This document shows, one piece after another, positions 19,003 to 28,459 of a stretch of 33,307 nucleotides of DNA. Below the pieces are notes generated by a model. The model saw only the letters and a program-made list of their open reading frames with translations. It made no database searches and was not told the origin of the DNA. A program made the position numbers and the translations under genes. How positions within the stretch are numbered: position 1 is the stretch's first letter; each line of letters opens with the position of its first letter. Source of the DNA: Beijerinckiaceae bacterium. GTDB lineage: Bacteria; Pseudomonadota; Alphaproteobacteria; Rhizobiales; Beijerinckiaceae. The DNA lies in assembly GCA_947476075.1 (NCBI GenBank), contig CANJPM010000012.1, positions 1-33,307 of the forward strand, in the 5' to 3' direction.

Positions 19003-19273
19003 CCCCGAATGTATTTCTCAGCCGGCTTGTCGCCGCGCTTCTTTGTTTATCCGCTAACGCTCAGTTTGCCATAACTTATAATGGTTTAAGCTATAGGCGC
19101 GTATGCTTGAGGTTCAAACCGTTTTCGCTGCCAAATCCTTTTCGAAAGCATTTCTGTTTCGATATTCTGTTGCATCACTGTTTTTTATTCAATCCGTAAC
19201 GCTGGTTGCGCAATTCCGATAGCGGAACGCTGAAGGAGGGGTTCTACTAACGTGAATAACAGGAGTGTAGCCA

Positions 19274-19477
19274 ATGCATCCGCTTGTTGAACGTTTGCTC
19301 GCTTTGGATTTGATGACTACGTCGCTGGAAGGTGACGATTGGTGTATTGAGGTAGACCGCGCACTGCAAGACGCCGCGCGAGAAATCGAACGTCTGACTA
19401 CATCGCTTAACTTAAGCACGGATCAAAACGGCGCCACGGTCCGGAATGTGCACAAGCAGCCAGAGCGGCACCAATAA
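19274..19477 (+). CDS. Small hypothetical protein
   Basis: 67 aa with AGGAG upstream (aacaggagtgtagccaATG) and a terminator-like hairpin downstream; DVxRALQDAAREIERL-type segment. Confidence 0.5.
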   Translation: MHPLVERLLALDLMTTSLEGDDWCIEVDRALQDAAREIERLTTSLNLSTDQNGATVRNVHKQPERHQ

Positions 19478-19525
19478 AACTCACGCTTCAACACAGCAGA
19501 GCGTTGATTTCATGCATTGTTATTT

Positions 19526-19576
19526 CGCCGGAGTGCGAAGTTTCGTATTTTCGCCGGCGTTTTATTCTTTTTTCCA
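19526..19576 (+). terminator. Possible intrinsic terminator
   Basis: CGCCGG (19526-19531) pairs with CCGGCG (19554-19559), followed by TTTTATTCTTTTTT. Confidence 0.5.
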
Positions 19577-19776
19577 AAAACAGAGCATCCAAATCGTCTT
19601 CATATAATTGCTTCGAGCTCGGCGCGCGCTCAAGATCGGCTCCGCCAATAAGGTTGTCGCTGGAGACGACGCCAGTTTATCGATTCTAGAACTTTTGAAA
19701 CAAGACCTATGGCGAACAAACGTCCGCCATAGGCATAGAATTTGGCTGCATTACCGATGAGTTACCGATTGGTTGC

Positions 19777-20835
19777 TTACAGACCGAGCGCCTGCTTCAC
19801 ACGATCAATAACCTCTTTGGGCGCAGCAGCCGCAGACTTCAACAGCGCGTCAATTTCTTCGCCGGGCACGAGGTTGATCTCCGCCTGACGACGCTCGGCG
19901 TCGATGAGGAACTCCTTGTCTATCAAGGTAGCGTCGAAGGCTGCGCGGAGAGCTTTGATGCGGTCAGCCGGCACGTCCGGCGGAGCCAGGAACGGACGGC
20001 CGAGGATTTCGCGCGCAAGAATGAAATCAAGCGCACGCTTGTCGGTAGGCTCCTTCACCAGATCGCGAATCAAGCGAACCTGGGGAATTTCCGGGTGCAC
20101 GCGGTCGCCGGTGTGAAATAGCATGTGGATCTTGTTTTCCTTGACCCAGTGCTGATGGCTGGAGCGCAGCGCGCTCCAGGACCAATAGGCGATGCCGTCC
20201 AGCTCGCCGCGCTCAACAGCCAGCGCTGCGTCCGACGTATTTTTGTAGCCCTTGATGATCTTGAATTTGGTCCCGGCGAGGAAGTTCAGCGCCACTGGTA
20301 TCAGCTCAGAATCGGCGCCAGCGCCGGTTCCGGGTACGAGAAGCTCGATCTTCTGCAAGTCCTCATAGGTTTTGACCTTCACCCTAGGGTCATTCCATGA
20401 AAGAGCCACCGTGCTTTCACGGTTCATGCTGCCGATCCAGTTGAACTTGAGAAAGTCGATGCCCATTTCGTTGCGGCCGAGTAATGGGTCGAAGGCGAGG
20501 CCGCGGCCGACAGTGCCGATCGTGCTACCGTCCTTGGGAGCTATTTTGTAAAGAAATTCAGAGGCCTTGAGTCCGCCTGCGCCGACCATGTTTCTTGGAA
20601 TAAATGTCGGATTGCCGGGCATAAAGCGGCCCATATGGGCCCCGAGCAGGCGCGCGTAAAAATCATAAGACGAATTGTTGTCCGTGTAGATGATCATATT
20701 AATCTGACGGCCTTTGTAGAATTGCTCGACAGATTGGCCGGTCTGGGCGTTAACCGGAGCCAGGCTGGCTCCCAGCGCCAGCCCTGCTGCCAGCGCCACG
20801 CCGCAAGCGGCCTTCAATCCATTGCGCAACATCAA
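19777..20835 (-). CDS. Bug/TctC-like receptor, divergent subfamily
   Basis: 352 aa with signal peptide; FYKGRQINMIIYTDNNSSYDFYARLLGAHMGRFMPGNPTFIPRNMVGAGG; GYKNTSDAALAVERGELDG. Confidence 0.9.
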   Translation of the reverse strand: MMLRNGLKAACGVALAAGLALGASLAPVNAQTGQSVEQFYKGRQINMIIYTDNNSSYDFYARLLGAHMGRFMPGNPTFIPRNMVGAGGLKASEFLYKIAPKDGSTIGTVGRGLAFDPLLGRNEMGIDFLKFNWIGSMNRESTVALSWNDPRVKVKTYEDLQKIELLVPGTGAGADSELIPVALNFLAGTKFKIIKGYKNTSDAALAVERGELDGIAYWSWSALRSSHQHWVKENKIHMLFHTGDRVHPEIPQVRLIRDLVKEPTDKRALDFILAREILGRPFLAPPDVPADRIKALRAAFDATLIDKEFLIDAERRQAEINLVPGEEIDALLKSAAAAPKEVIDRVKQALGL

Positions 20836-20931
20836 AGTTCCTCCCGAGATTCGGTTTTGCCGACGATTGGCCGGTTAGCTACGACTTTGCCGAAATGCGT
20901 CGGCAAGCGCAAGGCCGGTGTGTGATTCGCG

Positions 20932-22302
20932 CTAATAGCGAAAGCGTTCTGTAAAAATCGCCCGGCGGCCGATTCCGAGACGCTTGAGGGTGAGTTCAAC
21001 CGAATCGATCATCGGCGGCGGACCGCAAATCATATAGCGGGCGCCATCAGCCAGCGGCGTCAGCAAGGGACTCAGAATGCGCTCGCTCAGGTCCCCGGTT
21101 AATCCGTTCCAATTCTCTGGCGGCTCACCCAGAACCAGATTCAGGCTCAAACCAAGCCGCGCCTCCATGGCCCGCAATTCGTCAAGCGCGACAATCTGGC
21201 TCGAAAGCCTGTTGCCGTAGATGAGCGAAACGGCTCGCTTGGGGCTCCACTTTTCAAGATCGCGAAGGATGCTCAGGACAGGCGCAACGCCAACGCCCCC
21301 AACAATGAAGACAAGCGGTTGGAGCTTATGCCCGCCAATGTCGTCAGGCAGCGTGAATTGCCCATAGGGCCCGTCAATCCAGACTTGGGCGCCGGGCTTA
21401 ACCGAGCCAATCCGACTGGTGAAATCCCCACTTTCCTTGATGAGAAACTGCAGATGCCGGGCTTGCGGCGCGGATGAAATCGAGAACGGATGCTCGATGA
21501 GACTGAAGGGCGAGTGGCCAATGTTCAGCCAAACGAATTGCCCAGCTTCAAAAGAGATTGGCTCAAATGAAACCGCATCGCCATCGCATGGCTCGACAAG
21601 CAGCAGCCAGGTTCGCTCTGCCGTGATTTCTACGCTTGCGACGCGATAGGGTCGCCGCATCCGCCGCAACGGTCGCACGATATAGATGTGCACCAGCGTC
21701 AGAATCGCCAGCGTGAAACTGACTTGCCAGTAAAGCGCCAGCGCAGGCGCGGAGGTGTGCGAACCGATTCCGAGGGCGTGATGGAGGCTCAAGCCCGCTA
21801 TCAGCGCGGCGCCAAGTCCATGACTTAGACGCCAAGTCTCATATTTCATGTGTAATTGGTCGCGCCAGATCGCCATGGCGACGAGCGCCATCGTCAACGC
21901 CCAGGCGACGGCCCCGCTGCGCAACGAGCCGGACGCGAACATGGATCCCAGCGTCGATAGCGCGTCGGCAGGATCTCGGCTTAAGCGCGGCGAGACATAG
22001 AGTAACGGATGAAACGCGATCAGAACGAGCGCCGCTCGCCCCGCAAACTGGTGGAGGCGCATGATCGCGTCGATGCCGACGCGTCCTGAGACGAGCGTAA
22101 AACGGCCCGACAGCACGAACTCGGCCAGAACAAAAGCAAAGCCCAAAGCGCCTGCGCCGGAGGCGATCTCGCGCCAGATCGGTGTCTTTTGAGCGTCAAG
22201 CGACGCCAGCGCCAGCGGACATGCAAGAAACGCCAGATAGAGCAGGGCGACGAGCAGGGCGGGTAATCCTCGTCGTCGTTTGCTGCGAGCTTTATCCATC
22301 AA
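20932..22302 (-). CDS. Ferric reductase-like transmembrane protein with FAD/NAD(P) ferredoxin-reductase domain
   Basis: 456 aa; N-terminal TM segments with HQFAGRAALVLIAFHPLLY and LSHGLGAALIAGLSLHHALG; HPFSISSAP, VFIVGGVGVAPVLSIL, YMICGPPPMIDSVE. Confidence 0.92.
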   Translation of the reverse strand: MMDKARSKRRRGLPALLVALLYLAFLACPLALASLDAQKTPIWREIASGAGALGFAFVLAEFVLSGRFTLVSGRVGIDAIMRLHQFAGRAALVLIAFHPLLYVSPRLSRDPADALSTLGSMFASGSLRSGAVAWALTMALVAMAIWRDQLHMKYETWRLSHGLGAALIAGLSLHHALGIGSHTSAPALALYWQVSFTLAILTLVHIYIVRPLRRMRRPYRVASVEITAERTWLLLVEPCDGDAVSFEPISFEAGQFVWLNIGHSPFSLIEHPFSISSAPQARHLQFLIKESGDFTSRIGSVKPGAQVWIDGPYGQFTLPDDIGGHKLQPLVFIVGGVGVAPVLSILRDLEKWSPKRAVSLIYGNRLSSQIVALDELRAMEARLGLSLNLVLGEPPENWNGLTGDLSERILSPLLTPLADGARYMICGPPPMIDSVELTLKRLGIGRRAIFTERFRY

Positions 22303-22565
22303 CGGCGCATGTACCGGGATTGTATGTGTTCAATGATCGGCGCGCGCTCGTTCTCGGGCGGAGGGTGATGCGTCGCCAAAAAGCCCTCAAGCCAAAGACC
22401 ACGCTGCTCCGGATTCGGCAGCTTGCGTCCCCAGGCCGAAATGGCGCGCGCCCCGTGACAATCGCCACAGCGCTGCGCAAACAACATCTCGCCGTCCTGA
22501 GAAGCGGCGGTCAGGCTGGCGGCGAGTAAAAGCGGGATCGAAAGAAGGATAGGCCTAAGCGCCAT
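22299..22565 (-). CDS. Small cytochrome c-like protein
   Basis: 88 aa; signal-peptide-like N-terminus, CGDCHG heme motif, ATGA overlap with the ferric-reductase-like gene. Confidence 0.85.
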   Translation of the reverse strand: MALRPILLSIPLLLAASLTAASQDGEMLFAQRCGDCHGARAISAWGRKLPNPEQRGLWLEGFLATHHPPPENERAPIIEHIQSRYMRR

Positions 22566-22730
22566 GTTGGCTCCCCGCTATACGCATACACGTGCAGATG
22601 GAGCTAAACGCGCGGACGCGAGCTAAAGTTCAGTCGCATCGGCGCAGGATTTGCTAAGGGCCTAGGCGGAATTCGAGCGGCTCTGCTTTTAACAAGCAGT
22701 TCCAGAAGCTGCAAAATGCGGAGAACGACG

Positions 22731-23666
22731 ATGAATCAAGACACGCTTAAGTATTTTGATCTTCTGGAGGCCAAAAAAGCTTATGCAGAAGGCAAGAACG
22801 TAACAGAGCTTTTGCGCAATCAAAAAAACGCCGCCGCCAATACGTCTGAGATCATCGAGGCTGCGTACGATCTGCAAGCTGGAGCATACATTGCTGCAGC
22901 GCAAAACAACCCGAACCTGATCCGGTATTGTAACGAGATCGCAGCCATTCTCGATAGACATGTGATCCAGACAGGCTCGCTGCTGGATATAGGTACAGGT
23001 GAACTCACGACGCTGAGCCATATGATCGCCGCGCTTAACGTGAAACCCAAAAGCATCTACGCTTTCGACATCAGTTGGTCACGCGTTCACAAAGGCATTG
23101 CGTACGCTGAAAAAAACATGGGCTCAGACTATCAAAAACTCACGTCTTTCGTCGGCGACATCAACGAAATCCCTTTGCTCGACAAGTCCGTGAACGTCAC
23201 CACATCAAGCCATGCGCTGGAGCCAAACGGAGGAAGACTGAAACAGCTTATGGCCGAGCTGTTTCGTGTGACCATCGACAAGCTCGTGCTTTTTGAACCT
23301 TGCTATGAAATTAATACGGACGCTGGCAAGGAACGGATGGACCGGCTCGGCTATATTAAAAATCTGGATGGCGTTATCGCAGAACTTGGTGGAAAAATAA
23401 TTGAGAGGATAACGATCAGAAACATCGTCAATCCATTAAATCCCACAGCATGCTTTGTGATCTTGCCGCCGCCGTCCGTTAGTCAAAAGCCAGTCAAAGA
23501 CGCTTCGCCGGAGGGAATCTTCTCCGTACCCGGAGCACATTATCCGCTCAAGAAAGTCGACGACTTTTTCTTTTCGCAAGAAACAGGTTTGTGTTTTCCT
23601 GTCCTTAAGAATGTGCCTGTGCTCAAAACTCAAACGGCTATATTGGCGTCCGCGCTTTGTGATTAG
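22731..23666 (+). CDS. Class I SAM-dependent methyltransferase with Trm112-like C-terminal segment
   Basis: ATG 22731 preceded by GGAG; SLLDIGTGELTTLSHM, IYAFDISWSRVHKGIAYAEKN, FVGDINEIPLLDKSVN; C-terminus FSVPGAHYPLKKVDDFFFSQETGLCFPVLKNVPVL. Confidence 0.8.
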   Translation: MNQDTLKYFDLLEAKKAYAEGKNVTELLRNQKNAAANTSEIIEAAYDLQAGAYIAAAQNNPNLIRYCNEIAAILDRHVIQTGSLLDIGTGELTTLSHMIAALNVKPKSIYAFDISWSRVHKGIAYAEKNMGSDYQKLTSFVGDINEIPLLDKSVNVTTSSHALEPNGGRLKQLMAELFRVTIDKLVLFEPCYEINTDAGKERMDRLGYIKNLDGVIAELGGKIIERITIRNIVNPLNPTACFVILPPPSVSQKPVKDASPEGIFSVPGAHYPLKKVDDFFFSQETGLCFPVLKNVPVLKTQTAILASALCD

Positions 23667-23690
23667 TTACGCAAGTTTCCGCTGTGCGTT

Positions 23691-24047
23691 TTATGCCCGC
23701 TTGGAGGGTGCAATCGCACAGCGTTTGAAGATTGATGCTGGACAGGAACCCCAGAAGAATTGTGAAAATAGTTCTTCAAATTTTTCTTTAGTTTTAACCC
23801 CGCCCGACAACCCGTAGAGGCTGAAGAGCTGGAAGTAATACTGGCTTGGAAAGATGTCGAACAAAAATTTTCGATAGCTTATAATAAGGATCATCGTAGG
23901 AATTAAAATTACAAAATAAGCAATAAATCCAAACCATGAGATATTAGGAAATCTTGAGATCCGTTGCGGCGGATGGCGCTCTAGAACCATTGTGTCATCT
24001 GCATAAAACCGTACTGCTATTTGGTTCTGCGGCGTTTCTTTATCCAC
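23691..24047 (-). CDS. Hypothetical protein with one or two hydrophobic segments
   Basis: 118 aa from a GTG start; SWFGFIAYFVILIPTMILIISYRKFLFDIFPS looks membrane-spanning. No recognised family. Confidence 0.35.
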   Translation of the reverse strand: MDKETPQNQIAVRFYADDTMVLERHPPQRISRFPNISWFGFIAYFVILIPTMILIISYRKFLFDIFPSQYYFQLFSLYGLSGGVKTKEKFEELFSQFFWGSCPASIFKRCAIAPSKRA

Positions 24048-24509
24048 GAAAGCCGGGGACCCGCCTCGTCGGCTCGAGAACGTCCTTCAATGCGATGTGT
24101 CGCTGCCGCCGCTTTCAAGAGAAGATGCTGGACCGCAGAATGAAGCTTCTCGCAAAAAAGGATTGTCGTCGTGGTCGTCACCATGGTGTGTAGATCGCCG
24201 GCATGACATGATCGTAAAATTGTCTCGGGACAGTGAGCAGAAACCCAAGGCGCCCAATTAATGAAACCAGAATTCTTGTTGTTATAACAGATTCTCAGTT
24301 ACAAAAATCTGTCAAGCATGAGGTTTTCGGTCGTTTGCCTCGGTTGCGCGGAACGAAGCGCCACGCTGAGTTCCACGCAAAGGAACGTGATGGGGACCAA
24401 GCAGGCTAGCGCCCCAAGCCTATCGGTTTTGGCAAGCTGCGTGTTCTGTGTTACGGGCCTAAGTCTCTGATGAATTTTTGCTAAATAGCATGCACAAGGG
24501 GAGCCAAGC

Positions 24510-25007
24510 ATGATCCATAAGTTCGGTTTGTCGAGGGCCGCTGCGTGCCTGTTCATTTTTGCGTTCATGCTCTTCAACGCACCCGCTCTGAAGGCGGCGG
24601 AAATTTTGAGATTGTATCACCCTGAAGTTGTAACTGAACTGACAACAAAGGGATCAGATGGGCATCAGCTTGGAGACCTTCGCGTCATAAGCAAGCCTGC
24701 GCACAATGCTTCAGGCAAGGTTGTCGGCAGGTTTGACGCATATTTGATAACGACGGGAATAGATACGCCAGCCAAAGGTGACGAGACGCGCATTTCTGAG
24801 CTGATTTTCACTCTGAACGATGGAAGCGTGCTGATTGTCGGAGGTGCTGGATTTTATCCAGCACAAGGGCCGACATTGAGCCGCGGCTCCAGCCTTGTCC
24901 GTCCCATCAAAGGTGGTACGGGAAAGTACGCCGGCGTCACGGGATGGGCCGAAAGCAAACATGCCAAGTCTGGCGGCTGGGTTCATGAGTTTCATATAAA
25001 GCGGTAG
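24510..25007 (+). CDS. Secreted allene-oxide-cyclase/dirigent-like beta-barrel protein
   Basis: 165 aa with signal peptide; GDLRVISKPAHNASGKVVGRFDAYLITTG, FTLNDGSVLIVGG, PIKGGTGKYAGVTGWAESK. Confidence 0.65.
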   Translation: MIHKFGLSRAAACLFIFAFMLFNAPALKAAEILRLYHPEVVTELTTKGSDGHQLGDLRVISKPAHNASGKVVGRFDAYLITTGIDTPAKGDETRISELIFTLNDGSVLIVGGAGFYPAQGPTLSRGSSLVRPIKGGTGKYAGVTGWAESKHAKSGGWVHEFHIKR

Positions 25008-25233
25008 CTGACCTGATACGGTAAGACAGCTCTGTTCGGTTGCGCCCGTAGGGCGAAGATGGCCTTAAAGCGCTCTAAGCGGCGTTAGCTTTTTCCTTGT
25101 CAGGATTCCGCTCGCCGTTTAGATTTGACGCTGGAGTTAAAGAAAACGCAGAGCGCCAATGCTTTTGCAAAGGATTTACTCATGCGCGCCGTGCGTGCCT
25201 GATAATGTTCAATAATATTCAAGGGAGGAAATC

Positions 25234-26196
25234 ATGGTTCGTTTGCTCGCCGGTTTCTTGCTTGCCGTGGGTCTGGTAGGCCCTGTTTTTGCCCAGAAAA
25301 CTGATTATCCGGCGAAGACAATCACCATTGTTGTGCCTTTCCCTGCGGGCGGCACTGCTGATCTGCTACCACGACTCGTAGCTGAAGAATTGCGACCGCT
25401 TCTCGGGCAGCAGGTGATGATCCTGAACAAGCCGGGCGCCTCTGGGAACATCGGCGTTGAGAGCGTCGTTCGCGCGGAGGCTGACGGCTACACGCTTCTG
25501 AGCGCGCCGCAGCTTACCTATAGCGTCAACCATCTGCTCAATCCGGAGCTGCGCTTTGATCCTAAAACATTGCAGCCTGTCAGCGTGATCGCTGCTTATC
25601 CGACCGTTCTTTTTGCACGCGCAGACCTGCCGGCGAATGACCTGGTCGGCCTCATTGCTTATGCAAAAGCAAATCCCGGCAAGCTGAATTATGCATCGCA
25701 AGGGCGCGGGCAGATAGGGCATCTCACAATGGAGGCGCTGAAAAAGCGCGCCGGCATTGACATGCAGCATGTTCCCTATCGCGGCAGTGCGCCGGCGATC
25801 ACTGATCTTGTCGCGGGGCAGGTGGATCTGCTCGCCGACAATCTTCTCAGCGGCATGCAACATGTTGAGAGCGGAAAGCTGAAGATTATTGGCACAGGCG
25901 GCGCTACCCGGCTTCAGGCCTACCCGAAGATCGCCACCTTCGGCGAGGTCTTGCCCGGTTTCATTTCTGACACCTGGATGGCGGTTTCGGCGCCGCCCAA
26001 CACCCCGCAGCCGATTGTGATGAAGCTATCCAACGCAATAGCGCAGGTGCTGCAAATGCCGCATGTGAAAAAGCGCATTGAGGAATTGCAGGCCGATCCC
26101 GTCGGCGACAAGCCCGAGAGGATGGCTGCGCTGATCCGCGAAAGCGAGCTGCGCTGGAGCGCGGTCATCAAGGACTCCCAGATCAGGGGCGAGTGA
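25234..26196 (+). CDS. Canonical Bug/TctC tripartite tricarboxylate receptor
   Basis: 320 aa; GGAGG upstream; DYPAKTITIVVPFPAGGTADLLPRLVAEELRPLLGQQVMILNKPGASGNIG; VPYRGSAPAITDLVAGQVDL. Confidence 0.95.
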   Translation: MVRLLAGFLLAVGLVGPVFAQKTDYPAKTITIVVPFPAGGTADLLPRLVAEELRPLLGQQVMILNKPGASGNIGVESVVRAEADGYTLLSAPQLTYSVNHLLNPELRFDPKTLQPVSVIAAYPTVLFARADLPANDLVGLIAYAKANPGKLNYASQGRGQIGHLTMEALKKRAGIDMQHVPYRGSAPAITDLVAGQVDLLADNLLSGMQHVESGKLKIIGTGGATRLQAYPKIATFGEVLPGFISDTWMAVSAPPNTPQPIVMKLSNAIAQVLQMPHVKKRIEELQADPVGDKPERMAALIRESELRWSAVIKDSQIRGE

Positions 26197-26289
26197 AAAC
26201 GCGCCTCTCACTTAGCGCCAGCGTCCGATGTTCTCCGGTATCGTCGGCTCTTTTTATGAGTTTTGTTTTCTGTACTTTTCGCATTGACA

Positions 26290-26332
26290 CGCGCGCGGCG
26301 CCGCACCGGTCATCCGGACGGCGCCGCGCGCG
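26290..26332. terminator. Large inverted repeat between convergent genes (possible bidirectional terminator)
   Basis: CGCGCGCGGCGCCG (26290-26303) and CGGCGCCGCGCGCG (26319-26332), perfect 14 bp, with an inner CCGG-TCAT-CCGG; no T-tract. Confidence 0.6.
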
Positions 26333-26338
26333 GGGCGG

Positions 26339-27343
26339 CTATTGAGAGCCCTCGACACCGGCTTTGCGCACAACGTCGCTCCATTGGGCGATCTCGCTCT
26401 TTACGAATGCCTGTAGATCCGTCAGCGACGGTGAGCTAACGGGAACCATGCCAGCCTTTTCGATCTGACCGCGCACGCCGGGATCATCCATTGCCTTCGC
26501 GATGTCGCGGTGCAGCTTTTCAACGATTGGGCGCGGCGTGCCGGCGGGCGCTACGATCATTTGCCAGGAGGCTACGTCGAAGCCCGGCGCTGCATCGTTC
26601 ACCGGCGGCACGTTCGGCAGGGATGCAAGACGCATGGCCGTAGAGACGCCAAGCGCACGCACCGTCCCAGCCTGAACCTGCGCGATGGCTGGACCGAGAT
26701 CAACAAACATCACTGGCACATGGCCCGCCACCACGTCGTTCAGCGCGGGAAGGCTGCCTTTGTAGGCCACGGGCTGCATGTCGGCGCCCGTCATACTCTT
26801 CAGCAATTCCGCAAAGAGATGGTGCGGCACACCGGGGCCGGCTGTGGCGTAGAACAGGGGCTTCGGCGGCGCCTTCGCATATTTGATGAAGTCGGCCACA
26901 CTTGCCACGGGGAGTGATGGATGCGCCACGAGGACGAAGGGCGTGCGAGCTGGCAACGCGAGCGGAATGAAGTCCTTCGCAGGATCGTAGGGGAGGCTTT
27001 TAAAGAGCGTCACGTTGACGGCCATGGTCGCACTTGGTGCAATCATTAGCGTATACCCGTCGGCGGGCGCCTTTTGCGTCGCGACAGCGCCCACGACGCC
27101 ACCGGCTCCCACGCGGTTCTCCACCACGAAGCCGCGTCCCCACGTCTGTTCCAGTTTCAGGCTGAGCGTGCGTGCGAGAATGTCGCCGGCGCCGCCCGCG
27201 GTGAACGGCACGATCATTGTGATCGGCTTTGTCGGATAATCTTGGGCTATTGCGGCGCTGACGCCAGTCGCGACCGCCAGAGCGCCACCCGCCAGAACGC
27301 GCACCGCGCGCGTACGAAAAGAAGAAATCGAAAGCCCGTGCAT
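26339..27343 (-). CDS. Canonical Bug/TctC tripartite tricarboxylate receptor
   Basis: Likely ATG at 27343 (GGGAGGGG upstream; MHGLSISSFRTRAVRVLAGGALAVATGVSAAIAQ signal peptide); DYPTKPITMIVPFTAGGAGDILARTLSLKLEQTWGRGFVVENRVGAGG. ORF track extends to 27397. Confidence 0.93.
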   Translation of the reverse strand: MHGLSISSFRTRAVRVLAGGALAVATGVSAAIAQDYPTKPITMIVPFTAGGAGDILARTLSLKLEQTWGRGFVVENRVGAGGVVGAVATQKAPADGYTLMIAPSATMAVNVTLFKSLPYDPAKDFIPLALPARTPFVLVAHPSLPVASVADFIKYAKAPPKPLFYATAGPGVPHHLFAELLKSMTGADMQPVAYKGSLPALNDVVAGHVPVMFVDLGPAIAQVQAGTVRALGVSTAMRLASLPNVPPVNDAAPGFDVASWQMIVAPAGTPRPIVEKLHRDIAKAMDDPGVRGQIEKAGMVPVSSPSLTDLQAFVKSEIAQWSDVVRKAGVEGSQ

Positions 27344-27516
27344 TTTCCCCTCCCTGTTGATTACGGCCAAAGTGTCGCGTTTCGCGGCATGCGGCAAGTC
27401 CTGTCTCCCGCGCGAGGGGCTCTGGAGTCCAGACCAGACCGGACCAGGTTCACCCCGGGATCAGGGTTGGCGTGCGCCGCACTTGCCACCGGGCGCGATG
27501 TGGCGCCAGATGTCTT

Positions 27517-27849
27517 ATGGCTTTCACCCCACTTACTTTTATCACAGCCGCTCGCGCCATTCCCGCGGCGCTGCTTTTTGTAACGTGTGGCGCTATGGAG
27601 ATTGCGCGCGCGCAGTCGCGCGTAAGCTGTGAGGCCTACGCCCGTGATTACGCCAATATGATTGCCCCGCGCTCAGGCGCGCCTTTGGTTGGCGGGTTTG
27701 TTCAAGGGCTTCCAAACCCTGCCGTCGCCGGGCGTGACGCCCGCTCGGCACGCACGGCCCCCAGCGACACCGGCCGCATGGGCGCCGATCTCGGAGCGCA
27801 GCGCAACGCCTATGCGGCCGCCCTTGCGCGATGTCGCGCAGGCCGCTGA
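27517..27849 (+). CDS. Small secreted hypothetical protein
   Basis: MAFTPLTFITAARAIPAALLFVTCGAMEIARAQ signal-like N-terminus, then CEAYARDYANMIAP...YAAALARCRAGR. Confidence 0.5.
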   Translation: MAFTPLTFITAARAIPAALLFVTCGAMEIARAQSRVSCEAYARDYANMIAPRSGAPLVGGFVQGLPNPAVAGRDARSARTAPSDTGRMGADLGAQRNAYAAALARCRAGR

Positions 27850-28459
27850 AGGCGCCCCTGGCGCAAAGAGGCTAGCCGCTGGTATGGACGCTGCGCCGCC
27901 GTGGCATTGTTCGCACAAGAAACAGCCGGCGATGTACCGCCACGAACCCTAATCGTTAAATCCTTGGCTCCCGGATAGGGATTAGCTGCGGGAGGAGGCG
28001 GTCTGGCCTAACCAGTCTCAGCCTTTTCTTCCAGTTACAGGGCATTTAATTCTGCCGGGCAGGGGGCATACAGGACAATCTCAGCCATTCGTAGTATCAA
28101 AAACTGTCATTTACAGGACAGGCTCTACACTCAACAAGCGGTTGAAATGCTTCACCGCTCCAAACCTTTATTGACATAATTCATCTCAAGGAAAGCCGGT
28201 GACGAGCGCGTTCCCAAACGCAGGTGACGGCATGTCGAAAGCGATGGCCCAGTGTTCGCTTCGAAGCAAGCTGCGTCATAAAGCTTTCGATCAGCCGGCA
28301 GCCTCCCGGTATGGCAATGGGCAGAATCCAAAATCTGAGCCTGAAATACGGCTTGCGCATGAGGGTTCGAGCTAGGAAGCTCCATTGTCCCAGAGCCGAA
28401 AGCCTGCGGATAAACCCAACCATTCCATCAAATGCGTTTCTCAATTCCGGGCAGCTTAG

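Noticed and set aside
27400-27480. Resemblance to SRP/4.5S RNA or a cobalamin riboswitch
   Set aside because: The conserved GGAAGGAAGCAG-type SRP apical motif and B12-box motifs are absent on both strands.
28181-28444. 87-aa minus-strand ORF considered as a transposase or enzyme fragment
   Set aside because: No recognisable motif in either reading; left unannotated in the low-coding region.
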